NCBI GenBank assembly: GCA_040387035.1 | Contig: JAZKEN010000060.1 | Span: 1-16,897 of the forward strand | DNA from: Methylotenera_A sp040387035 | GTDB taxonomy: Bacteria > Pseudomonadota > Gammaproteobacteria > Burkholderiales > Methylophilaceae | DNA length: 16,897 nt | Direction of reading: 5' to 3' | In this document: positions 1 through 6,419 of the stretch, in pieces | Layout of the letters: each line of letters starts with the position of its first letter | Position numbering within the stretch: position 1 is the first letter of the stretch | Program-made: the position numbers and the translations under genes | Notes under the pieces: model-generated | The model's database searches: none | What the model saw: the letters and a program-made list of their open reading frames with translations, nothing else | Told to the model about the DNA's origin: nothing

Positions 1-165
1 GTGATTGCTTACCCGGTTGAGGAAATTACCATCGCCGGCAATATGAAAGACATGCTCAACCAGATTGTGGCTGTTGGTACGGATGTGATCAAGAATAGCT
101 CAAAACTGACCGGCTCTATTTTGATTGAGCAGATGACGGTGGCAACCGGCGACTCAAGTGAGTAG
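1..165 (+). CDS. pmbA: PmbA/TldE-family metalloprotease, C-terminal end (partial)
   Basis: The frame is open from the first base and ends with TAG at 163-165, giving 54 residues of a C-terminus. The stretch YPVEEITIAGNMKDML followed by QIVAVGTDV and TGSILIEQMTV is the conserved end of the PmbA (TldE) subunit. With TldD this subunit forms a heterodimeric cytosolic metalloprotease that trims unfolded or modified peptides (family knowledge). The catalytic metal site is on TldD, so no catalytic residue is expected here. The gene begins outside the window; the GTG at position 1 is simply an in-frame codon. A strong hairpin with a T-run follows about 35 bases after the stop. Confidence 0.88.
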   Translation: MIAYPVEEITIAGNMKDMLNQIVAVGTDVIKNSSKLTGSILIEQMTVATGDSSE

Positions 166-197
166 TGCTTGAAGTGAATAATTAACATCTAGCAAAT

Positions 198-229
198 AAA
201 AAAGCCCTTCAATCGAAGGGCTTTTTATT
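198..229. terminator. Bidirectional intrinsic terminator between pmbA and mlaA
   Basis: A perfect 10-base-pair stem, AAAGCCCTTC (201-210) with GAAGGGCTTT (215-224), encloses a four-base AATC loop. It is followed by TTATTT on the plus strand and preceded by an A-run that becomes a T-run on the minus strand. It lies between the convergent stops of pmbA (165) and mlaA (256), so it can end both transcripts. Confidence 0.9.
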
Positions 230-255
230 TGGAAGCAGCAATATATTATAGCGGC

Positions 256-993
256 TTATTTGTCTTCATCAGCTGGCTCAAAGCCATCATCAGAGGCTTT
301 GTTGCTTACAGCACCATCGGCAACCAAGCTTTCGCGACGTTGCAGATAAGCATCACGCATAAATGAATATGGATCTAGCGAAGCATTGTCGACCAAATCA
401 CCTGCATCAAGCAGTTCAGTTCTGGTATCAATCAATTGTGCAATACGCAATTGATTGTGCAGACGAATCTCACCAATATTGTGTGTGTAAGTAATCGGGT
501 CTGAGGTCATCCTGTCAATCGCAAATCCACCGGCATCACGCACAGTGCTTGGACCGATTAAAGGCAGTACCAAATAGGCACCGTTACCCACGCCCCAGTA
601 ACCCAAAGTCTGGCCAAAGTCTTCTTTACGGTTAGGGATATTGTCCATACCGGCAACATCGATAAAGCCAGCTAAACCAAATGTGGTGTTGATGACAAAG
701 CGGCCAGCATCTGTAAACGCATGTGCAAATTTAAACTGCAACAAATCGTTAAGAACAGTGGTGATCGAACCCAAGTTATTGAAGAAGTTATTAAAACCCT
801 TGCGAATTGGCGTTGGGGTAACTTTTTTATAAACGGTTGCCACTGGTTTGATGATGGCTCTATCCGCTACGTCATTAAACTTGTAAACGCCGCGATTGAT
901 ACCTTCTAACGGATCTTTATTGGTGGTGGCGCAACCTGTGACTAAAATCGCCAGCAAGCAGCCCAGGAAAAATGTATTTAATTTTGAATGCAT
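256..993 (-). CDS. mlaA: MlaA (VacJ) outer-membrane phospholipid-retrieval lipoprotein
   Basis: This is the MlaA/VacJ lipoprotein, which removes mislocalised phospholipids from the outer leaflet of the outer membrane and passes them to the MlaC/MlaFEDB pathway (family knowledge). I place the start at ATG 993: the reading then opens MHSKLNTFFLGCLL and reaches the lipobox VTGC with Cys at residue 21, and a weak AAGTGA lies 8 bases upstream. A GTG four codons earlier (1005) is also open and would add MNIT. After the lipobox come DPLEGINRGVYKFND and DRAIIKPVA, the family signature, then the hydrophobic GAYLVLPLIGPSTVRD segment. The length of 245 residues is normal. No other mla genes are nearby, so the gene is separated from the transporter operon in this window. 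Confidence 0.92.
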   Translation of the reverse strand: MHSKLNTFFLGCLLAILVTGCATTNKDPLEGINRGVYKFNDVADRAIIKPVATVYKKVTPTPIRKGFNNFFNNLGSITTVLNDLLQFKFAHAFTDAGRFVINTTFGLAGFIDVAGMDNIPNRKEDFGQTLGYWGVGNGAYLVLPLIGPSTVRDAGGFAIDRMTSDPITYTHNIGEIRLHNQLRIAQLIDTRTELLDAGDLVDNASLDPYSFMRDAYLQRRESLVADGAVSNKASDDGFEPADEDK

Positions 994-1194
994 TGTTATA
1001 TTCACTTATTGATATTGGCTTTATTCGTTATTTTTTAAAATATTTTTACCAAATATTACAACCATATTATGGCCGACACCGCTTGCATTGTCCACTGATA
1101 ATAGTATTGCCCATTTTTGCGACTGTAATAGTGGTGTAAAAACAACGTGGATTTTTTCGCGTTGCTAGTATTGCTCGGTAACTAAAAGCAATAA

Positions 1195-2700
1195 CTATGC
1201 CTCATCTTCTAATTCGTCTTTACTGGTCTTGTTAGCCTGGCAAGATTTATACAGATCCAAAGCCAGTGCTCGCTGCGTGGCATGGTTAACAACCGGCGCA
1301 GGATAGTCTTTGCCGATCACCACATTGATCAACTGCTGCCTGAGTGGCGGAATCAGCCAGGGCGCATGTATTTCTTTGTCACTACACTGACTCAATTCTG
1401 TCACATATTTGCGGATGAATTTGCCGGAGGCGTCAAACTTTTCGCTTTGCGTGATTGGGTTGAAAATCCTGAACCAGGGCTGTGCATCGCAACCCGTGCT
1501 GGCGGCCCATTGCCAGCCGCCATTATTGGCAGAAAAGTCAAAATCGATTAAATGCTCTGCAAAATAACGCTCGCCCCAGCGCCAATCGATGAGTAAATCC
1601 TTAACCAAAAAGCTGGCTGCTACCATGCGCAAGCGGTTATGCATAAAGCCTGTGCTATTGATTTGGCGCATGGCGGCATCCACCAATGGGTAGCCCGTTT
1701 TGCCTTCACACCATGCTTTAAAAAGTTTTTCATCATTTGGAAATGGCAGGTGCTCAAAATCTGGCTTGAATGATTTTCCCGAAGCCACTTGCGGATTGTG
1801 GTACAGAATCTGAAAGTAGAAATCGCGCCAGATCAGCTCATTTAACCAGCTATCAGCCCCGGCATTGGCCATGTTTTTAGCGGTGCGCGCCAAATGGCGG
1901 ATGGATACCGTGCCAAAGCGCAAATGCACAGAAAGATAGGAAACCCCTTTAACGGCCGGAAAATTGCGCGCATCTTTGTATTGGTGCATGCGGCCTTCAA
2001 AGTCTTCAAACAGCGCGGCACCGCCACTCATGCCGGTTGGCAAGCGCATCTCGCTTAAATTGGTGCGCTCAAAGCCCATGGCTTCCAAGCTGATCAACTC
2101 AGTGGCTGGTAGCTTGGCTAGGTGTTGAATGTAGGCATCTACGGGGTAGGGCTTTAAGTAAAAGTCATCTAGTTTTTTAAGCGCTGCGTTGCGGTAAGGT
2201 GAAAACACAGAATAGGGCTTGTTGCTAAGGCTAAGCACTTCGTCCTTTTCAAAAATAACCTGGTCTTTAAACTGGTGAAACGCAATCTCGTTTTTTGCCA
2301 AGTCTGCCGCAACATCTTGATCGCGCTTGACCGCGCTGGGTTCATAGTCGCGATTGCTGAAAACGGCGTTCACTTGCAATTCGGCGGCAAGTTTTGGGAT
2401 GATTTTGCTGGCAAGCCCGTGTTTAACAATTAAATCGCCACCGTTTTTTTGAAATGCGGCTTTTAATTCTTTGATGCTTTCCCAAATAAATTCAACGCGC
2501 CTGTCTGCTTTATTGGTCAGCAGGTCTAAAATTTCGCTATCGAATACAAACACACAGAATACTTGCCGGGATGATTTAAGCGCATGGTAAAGCGCGGCAT
2601 GGTCAAAATCGCGCAAATCGCGTCGGAACCAAACTAAGGATTTGCTATTTAAAGGCTGGCTATGTGAAGGTGGGTTATTTAAAGATTTTGAATAAGTCAT
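1195..2700 (-). CDS. phrB: Class I deoxyribodipyrimidine photolyase (CPD photolyase)
   Basis: A light-driven flavoenzyme that splits cyclobutane pyrimidine dimers in DNA. The 501 residues hold an N-terminal Rossmann-type antenna domain starting at SLVWFRRDLRDFDHAAL (residue 21 on) and a C-terminal FAD domain with NELIWRDFYFQ (288-298), GKTGYPLVDAAMRQ (333-346), MHNRLRM (353-359), ANNGGWQWAAS (391-401) and FRIFNPITQ (410-418). W291 matches the dimer-binding Trp277 of E. coli PhrB. W396 and W373 match E. coli Trp382 and Trp359, the first two steps of the photoreduction chain. The third, Trp306, aligns with F320. About 20 residues precede the first conserved strand; there is no internal Met there, so ATG 2700 is the only ordinary start, although I see no clear Shine-Dalgarno. 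It stands alone between mlaA and the orphan gene at 2802. Confidence 0.93.
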   Translation of the reverse strand: MTYSKSLNNPPSHSQPLNSKSLVWFRRDLRDFDHAALYHALKSSRQVFCVFVFDSEILDLLTNKADRRVEFIWESIKELKAAFQKNGGDLIVKHGLASKIIPKLAAELQVNAVFSNRDYEPSAVKRDQDVAADLAKNEIAFHQFKDQVIFEKDEVLSLSNKPYSVFSPYRNAALKKLDDFYLKPYPVDAYIQHLAKLPATELISLEAMGFERTNLSEMRLPTGMSGGAALFEDFEGRMHQYKDARNFPAVKGVSYLSVHLRFGTVSIRHLARTAKNMANAGADSWLNELIWRDFYFQILYHNPQVASGKSFKPDFEHLPFPNDEKLFKAWCEGKTGYPLVDAAMRQINSTGFMHNRLRMVAASFLVKDLLIDWRWGERYFAEHLIDFDFSANNGGWQWAASTGCDAQPWFRIFNPITQSEKFDASGKFIRKYVTELSQCSDKEIHAPWLIPPLRQQLINVVIGKDYPAPVVNHATQRALALDLYKSCQANKTSKDELEDEA

Positions 2701-2747
2701 GCTACGACAGACCGGAAATGAGCTGTCTAGTTTAACAAAACCCTACT

Positions 2748-2755
2748 ATTTTATA
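2748..2755 (-). promoter_or_regulatory. Possible -10 box of the photolyase gene
   Basis: On the minus strand TATAAAAT lies about 50 bases upstream of the photolyase start. I cannot find a good -35 at normal spacing, so this is only a candidate. Confidence 0.25.
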
Positions 2756-2801
2756 GCGGCTTGTGAAAATATAAATGGGGCAAGCTTTGTATCGATGTTT
2801 T

Positions 2802-3092
2802 TTAACTTCTTGCACCGTACATATATTTTTTCTCAGGCACTTCTGCCGCTTTAATCGGTGCAATTTTAGCGCTATTGGCGGGAGATGCCGTGTCAGAGAT
2901 CAGCCCTAGCATTGTCTGGACTTCAAGCGACAGCATGATCAACTCTTCATCGCCCATTTCAAATGCCTTTTGAAAGACCTCTGCACTGTATTCGCTGTCT
3001 TTAATCAATTTGGCCGGGTTGACCGAGCCAATCAATCTTCTTGCAGACACTGAAAATTTCGATAATAAGACTAAGCCACTGTTATCCATCAT
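2802..3092 (-). CDS. Uncharacterised 96-residue protein with its own regulated leader
   Basis: I do not recognise this family. The open frame runs upstream into the end of rlmH (to 3317), but the real start is almost certainly the ATGATG pair at 3092/3089, because CGAGGA sits 5 bases upstream. The 96-residue product is MMDNSGLVLLSKFSVSARR..., with a likely helical core (residues about 10-66, including NPAKLIKDSEYSAEVFQKA and GDEELIMLSLEVQTMLG). An Ala/Pro/Lys-rich linker follows, and the tail is EKKYMYGARS. There is no signal peptide or membrane segment, so it is probably cytosolic. It lies downstream of rlmH but is separated from it by 142 bases holding a sigma-54-like promoter and a 9-base inverted repeat, so it is probably transcribed on its own. 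It may be a lineage-specific family. Confidence 0.75.
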   Translation of the reverse strand: MMDNSGLVLLSKFSVSARRLIGSVNPAKLIKDSEYSAEVFQKAFEMGDEELIMLSLEVQTMLGLISDTASPANSAKIAPIKAAEVPEKKYMYGARS

Positions 3093-3124
3093 AAAATCCT
3101 CGCTCAGATACTGATTCAAAAAGA

Positions 3125-3166
3125 TGCTAAAACAGGCGCTTTTCACCTTTTTGGGGCGTTTTAGCA
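3125..3166 (-). repeat. Inverted repeat in the leader of the 96-residue gene
   Basis: TGCTAAAAC (3125-3133) is matched by its exact reverse complement GTTTTAGCA (3158-3166), with 24 bases between. In the transcript of the gene starting at 3092 it would form a stem-loop about 30 bases before the start codon. A second, shorter repeat, TATATG...CATATA, lies at 3182-3202. The role is unknown: an RNA hairpin or an operator. Confidence 0.5.
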
Positions 3167-3203
3167 ATAAAATTGCGTTTCTATATGCCTTAATGACATA
3201 TAA

Positions 3204-3219
3204 AGCATTTTGTGTGCCA
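3204..3219 (-). promoter_or_regulatory. Sigma-54-like (-24/-12) promoter for the 96-residue gene
   Basis: Read on the minus strand, TGGCACACAAAATGCT matches the RpoN consensus TGGCACG-N4-TTGCW. The -24 TGGCAC is complete, the -12 element is ATGCT instead of TTGCT, and the GG and GC doublets have the required 12-base periodicity. Transcription would start near 3193, giving a leader of roughly 100 bases before the ATG at 3092. It lies just downstream of the rlmH stop, in the correct orientation. A site this close to consensus could arise by chance somewhere in the window, so location is the main support. Confidence 0.45.
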
Positions 3220-3234
3220 GTAGTTAATGAACGA

Positions 3235-3714
3235 TTATTCGCGGTGGTAGGGGTGGTTTTGGGTGACGGAGTAAGCGCGGTATAGCTGCTCTGCCAGTAT
3301 GATGCGCACCATGGCATGGGGTAATGTCAGTTTAGATAAGCCCCATAACCAATCGGCTTTTTGCTTGACCGTGCTATGCAAGCCGTCTGCACCGCCGATA
3401 ATGAATGCGATATCCCGGCCGTTGGTTGTGCTGCCAGCCAGCCAGGTTGAAAATCGCTCGGCCAGCTGCAAGGTGGTGACTTCTTGGCCGCGTTCATCCA
3501 GTGCAATCAGGTAGTCACGGCCAACCGCATCCAGAATACGTTTGGCTTCGATTAACTGGATATTTTCGGTGCTGTTGCCGGCGGCGCGCTTTTCGGGCTT
3601 GATTTCGACGATTTCAACAAGGGCTTCGCGCGGCATGCGCTTGGTGTATTCATTGCAGGCTGTTTCTACCCAGCCCGGCATTTTGTGACCAACTGAAATA
3701 ATGCGTAGCTTCAT
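3235..3714 (-). CDS. rlmH: 23S rRNA (pseudouridine-1915-N3)-methyltransferase RlmH
   Basis: RlmH is a SPOUT-class enzyme that uses S-adenosylmethionine to methylate pseudouridine 1915 in helix 69 of 23S rRNA on assembled 70S ribosomes (family knowledge). The 159 residues begin MKLRIISVGHKMPGW. They carry the SAM-binding knot motif FIIGGADG (104-111) and the conserved C-terminal block running from LSKLTLPHAMVR to YRAYSVTQNHPYHRE. The length fits the usual 155-160. It starts 27 bases after the rsfS stop and is probably the last gene of the panD-rsfS-rlmH transcript. The rsfS-rlmH pairing is very widespread in bacteria. Confidence 0.96.
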   Translation of the reverse strand: MKLRIISVGHKMPGWVETACNEYTKRMPREALVEIVEIKPEKRAAGNSTENIQLIEAKRILDAVGRDYLIALDERGQEVTTLQLAERFSTWLAGSTTNGRDIAFIIGGADGLHSTVKQKADWLWGLSKLTLPHAMVRIILAEQLYRAYSVTQNHPYHRE

Positions 3715-3741
3715 TCAGCCAGCTGAGCTTGAGTTTTTAGC

Positions 3742-4116
3742 TTAAGCGGTTTTGATATGGCCGCGACGCGCTTCTGCATCGCCCCACAGTTGTTCTAAAT
3801 TATAATAAGCGCGGGTAGCGGGAATCATAATATGCACAACGATATCGTTTAAATCAACCAATACCCATTCGCCTTCTTTTTCGCCTTCAGTGCCACGGAT
3901 TTCATAGCCTTTTTCTTTGAGCTTTTCGCGTACGTTGTCGCCCATGGCCTTTGCCTGGCGGCTGGACGTTGCGCTGGCAACTATCATATAGCTGGTCATA
4001 TTGGTGAGCTTTCGCACATCCATCACCGCAATATCAAAGCCTTTAATATCTTCAAGCGCATCAATCACCGCGAGTTTAAGGGTTTCTAGGTAACTTGCTT
4101 CTGTTTCTACTGTCAT
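3742..4116 (-). CDS. rsfS: Ribosome silencing factor RsfS
   Basis: RsfS (RsfA, old DUF143/iojap family) binds ribosomal protein uL14 and blocks joining of the 30S and 50S subunits, lowering translation during starvation (family knowledge). The 124 residues show the family blocks MDVRKLTNMTSYMIVASA, SSRQAKAMGDNVRE, GEWVLVDLNDIVVHIM and TRAYYNLEQLWGDA. The start ATG shares one base with the panD stop (TAATG at 4118-4114), and AGG lies 7 bases upstream inside panD, so translation is probably coupled to panD. In many proteobacteria rsfS follows nadD; here panD takes that position. Confidence 0.96.
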   Translation of the reverse strand: MTVETEASYLETLKLAVIDALEDIKGFDIAVMDVRKLTNMTSYMIVASATSSRQAKAMGDNVREKLKEKGYEIRGTEGEKEGEWVLVDLNDIVVHIMIPATRAYYNLEQLWGDAEARRGHIKTA

Positions 4117-4496
4117 TATGCCGCCTGCGCAGGAATCGCGTTTGATTGATTTGAGATGCGGTTTTTTGCATCTACATAGACCAGTTGTGGCGCATACTGC
4201 TGCAACTCGGCTGCAGTGTAATGCGCATAACTGGCGATAATAATAATATCTTTAGGGTGCGCCTTGTGTGCGGCTGCGCCATTGACTGAAATAATGCCAG
4301 AATGGCGTTCGGCACGAATCGCATACGTGCTAAAGCGTTCGCCATTGGTGACGTTATAGATATTGATTTGTTCGTATTCTTTTATATCGGCGGCTTCCAA
4401 CAGCGCCTCATCAATCGCACAACTGCCTTCGTAATGCAACTCGCTATGAGTCACATGCACACGATGCAGTTTTGATTTGAGCATGGTTCTTTGCAT
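4116..4496 (-). CDS. panD: Aspartate 1-decarboxylase PanD (pyruvoyl-dependent proenzyme)
   Basis: PanD decarboxylates L-aspartate to beta-alanine, the amine half of pantothenate. The start is ATG 4496 (MQRTMLKSKLHRVHVTH), giving 126 residues, the usual length; a GGAG lies upstream. A longer reading from TTG 4514 would translate that GGAG as coding sequence and is rejected. The self-cleavage site HYEGSC is present: Gly24-Ser25 would be cut, with Ser25 becoming the pyruvoyl group. WNVTNG-type (YNVTNGERFSTYAI) and IISVNGAAAH blocks are intact. It lies downstream of panC with about 100 bases between, has its own good sigma-70 promoter, and overlaps rsfS by one base. Confidence 0.96.
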   Translation of the reverse strand: MQRTMLKSKLHRVHVTHSELHYEGSCAIDEALLEAADIKEYEQINIYNVTNGERFSTYAIRAERHSGIISVNGAAAHKAHPKDIIIIASYAHYTAAELQQYAPQLVYVDAKNRISNQSNAIPAQAA

Positions 4497-4525
4497 GGAT
4501 GGGTGTTTCTCCAAAAAGGACGCGT

Positions 4526-4554
4526 ATTATAGTCTTTTCAAATACTTATCGCAA
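4526..4554 (-). promoter_or_regulatory. Sigma-70 promoter driving panD-rsfS-rlmH
   Basis: On the minus strand TTGCGA (complement of 4549-4554) is followed after exactly 17 bases by a perfect TATAAT (complement of 4526-4531). The predicted start of transcription is near 4519, about 23 bases before the panD ATG. It falls in the panC-panD gap, so panD and the two ribosome genes can be transcribed independently of panBC. Confidence 0.7.
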
Positions 4555-4599
4555 AAATGTTTCTGCTTTTGTCGCCTTGCCTGTATATCGTGACAATTT

Positions 4600-5475
4600 T
4601 TATCGTAACAGTTCAATATTATCGATTAAACGCGTGTTGCCGATTTTTGCAGCAGCCAGTATCACCAGGTGCTTATCCTCTAGGGAGGCAGGTTGCAGGC
4701 TAAGCGCAGAGCGTACTGTAATGTAATCGACTTGCCATCCCGCGGCATCCAGCTTATTTTTGGCACTGTTTTCTAACGTCAAAAACGCCGTATGCTGCGA
4801 TTGAATGGCTGACGCAATACTTTGCAATGCCTGGTTCAGCGCTGCTGCCTGTTGTTTCTGAGTAACTGATAAATAACCGTTGCGTGAGCTTAATGCCAGG
4901 CCGCTAGTTTCGCGCACGGTTTCACCCGCGATGATTTGAATCGGGTAATTCAGCTGCTTGACTAATTCGCGAATAATAAAAAGCTGCTGGAAGTCTTTTT
5001 TGCCAAAAAAAGCCGTTTGCGGCTGCACGATATTAAATAGTTTAGCCACCACCGTCGCCACGCCTGCAAAATGGCCGGGGCGGCTGGCACCACATAAATC
5101 ATCCGCAATCGCAGGGGGGCGAATCGTTACGGTTTGATTCAGCTGCATGCCGGCGGCAGTTTGCGTTAGTTGCGGATAGATTTCACCGACGCTAGGCACA
5201 AACACAATGTCACAGCCGGCTGCGGCAAGCTTTTCACAATCGGCTTCTAGAGTGCGTGGATAGTTGGCCAGGTCTTCATTGGCACCAAACTGTAAAGGAT
5301 TGACAAAAATGCTGACCACTACACAATCGCTATGCTGCCGGGCCAAGCTCACCAAATGAATATGCCCGGCATGCAGATTGCCCATAGTGGGCACAAGGCC
5401 GATATTGGCTTTGTTGCCATGCGTTGTATTGTTAAGCGCCAGTCTTAGTTCGGCGACAGAATGAATGATTTGCAT
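4600..5475 (-). CDS. panC: Pantothenate synthetase PanC
   Basis: PanC joins pantoate and beta-alanine at the cost of ATP (to AMP and PPi), the last step of pantothenate synthesis in the cytosol. The 291 residues show the nucleotidyl-transferase HIGH-type motif in VPTMGNLHAGH (28-38), SIFVNPLQFG (55-64), RPGHFAGVATVV, FFGKKDFQQL (156-165) and the KMSKS-like LSSRNGYL (195-202). The length is slightly above the E. coli enzyme (283). It starts 17 bases after the panB stop, so panB-panC form one unit. The gene order panB-panC-panD gives both branches and the ligase together. Confidence 0.97.
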   Translation of the reverse strand: MQIIHSVAELRLALNNTTHGNKANIGLVPTMGNLHAGHIHLVSLARQHSDCVVVSIFVNPLQFGANEDLANYPRTLEADCEKLAAAGCDIVFVPSVGEIYPQLTQTAAGMQLNQTVTIRPPAIADDLCGASRPGHFAGVATVVAKLFNIVQPQTAFFGKKDFQQLFIIRELVKQLNYPIQIIAGETVRETSGLALSSRNGYLSVTQKQQAAALNQALQSIASAIQSQHTAFLTLENSAKNKLDAAGWQVDYITVRSALSLQPASLEDKHLVILAAAKIGNTRLIDNIELLR

Positions 5476-5492
5476 AATGCGATGGTGACTAA

Positions 5493-6305
5493 CTAGTAGC
5501 TATGCTCAAGTGCAGGGAAGGTTTTGTTTTTGACAGCACTTACGTAAGCGGCGACGGCGCTTTGTACGCTATTGGTGTCTTTTAAAAAGTTGCGCACAAA
5601 ACGCGGTGATTTAAATTCAGAAGGTTTTTTTGTACAGGGGCCCGTGTAAATACCCAGCAAGTCTTGCAACACCAGTACCTGGCCACTACAGTCCACGCCA
5701 GCGCCAATGCCAATGGTTGGCAGATTCATCGTTTCGGTAATGGTTTTGGCTAAACTGGCGGGCACCATTTCCAGCAGGATAAAGCTGACGCCCGCGTTTG
5801 CCATTGCTTTGGCGTCCTGCATGATTTTTGCAGCACCCTCAGCGGTTTTGCCTTGAATTTTATAGCCGCCAAGCTGGTTAACCGATTGCGGCGTAAAACC
5901 CAAATGCGCACAGACCGGAATGCCGCGCTCAACCAGGTATTGCGCCGTATGGGCTTTGTCGCCACCGCCCTCAAACTTGACCATATGCGCACCGGACTTA
6001 ATCAGCCACTCCGCGTTCTTGTAGGCGGCTTCGGCGTCATGCTCATAGCTACCCAAAGGCATATCGGCAATAATAAAAGTGTTTGGCGCGCCTGCCGCCA
6101 CGCTTTTGGTGTGATAAGTCATGTGGTGCATGCTGACATTGAGCGTGTTTTCTGCCCCGTGCAACACCATGCCTAAGGAATCACCGACTAATAAGATATC
6201 CACATTTGCTTCTTCCATCAGTTTGGCAAAGGTGGCGTCATAACAGGTAAGCATGGCGATTTTTTCGCCCGCTTTTACTTTTTGGTTTAATTGAGATAGC
6301 AGCAT
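5493..6305 (-). CDS. panB: 3-Methyl-2-oxobutanoate hydroxymethyltransferase PanB (ketopantoate hydroxymethyltransferase)
   Basis: PanB transfers a hydroxymethyl group from 5,10-methylene-tetrahydrofolate to 2-ketoisovalerate, making ketopantoate. The 270-residue TIM barrel starts MLLSQLNQKVKAGEKIAMLT. It keeps LLVGDSLGMV (Asp42), IADMPLGSY (Asp81), VKFEGG (Glu112) and LLEMVP (Glu179), the expected metal and catalytic positions (E. coli Asp45, Asp84, Glu114, Glu181). GGYKIQGKT and IGIGAG are also typical. There is no obvious Shine-Dalgarno before ATG 6305. The 114 bases upstream are AT-rich and hold no promoter that I can call firmly. It is the first gene of panBC; its folate co-substrate links it to folK upstream. 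Confidence 0.97.
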   Translation of the reverse strand: MLLSQLNQKVKAGEKIAMLTCYDATFAKLMEEANVDILLVGDSLGMVLHGAENTLNVSMHHMTYHTKSVAAGAPNTFIIADMPLGSYEHDAEAAYKNAEWLIKSGAHMVKFEGGGDKAHTAQYLVERGIPVCAHLGFTPQSVNQLGGYKIQGKTAEGAAKIMQDAKAMANAGVSFILLEMVPASLAKTITETMNLPTIGIGAGVDCSGQVLVLQDLLGIYTGPCTKKPSEFKSPRFVRNFLKDTNSVQSAVAAYVSAVKNKTFPALEHSY

Positions 6306-6419
6306 AACAACATTTTACAATGAAATTGTTTTGATATTGTCACCAATGCTCAAAATGACGGTTTATGAGCGCTTGCTATGCAAATGCCGGCAATAAAGAA
6401 TTAGGGGATGTTTATGGGT

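Noticed and set aside
1006..1194. Possible hairpin or promoter in the mlaA-photolyase gap
   Set aside because: Only imperfect pairing (CCACT ... AGTGG around mismatches) and AT-rich tracts without a spaced -35/-10 pair. I see nothing firm there.
1282..1551. Plus-strand frame opposite the photolyase gene
   Set aside because: It lies antisense to the conserved FAD domain, and nothing in its translation resembles a known protein.
3093..3317. N-terminal extension of the 96-residue gene into rlmH (a 171-residue reading)
   Set aside because: It overlaps the rlmH coding end in another frame, its residues look non-protein-like (Thr/Pro/Lys runs), and a good ribosome-binding site with ATGATG lies at 3092.
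4497..4514. Six-residue N-terminal extension of PanD from TTG
   Set aside because: It would translate the GGAG ribosome-binding site. Starting at 4496 gives the standard 126 residues with the cleavage site at Gly24-Ser25.
6306..6419. Candidate panB promoter (GTGACA with TAAAAT)
   Set aside because: The two elements are 20 bases apart, too far for a normal sigma-70 promoter, and no better pair was found.
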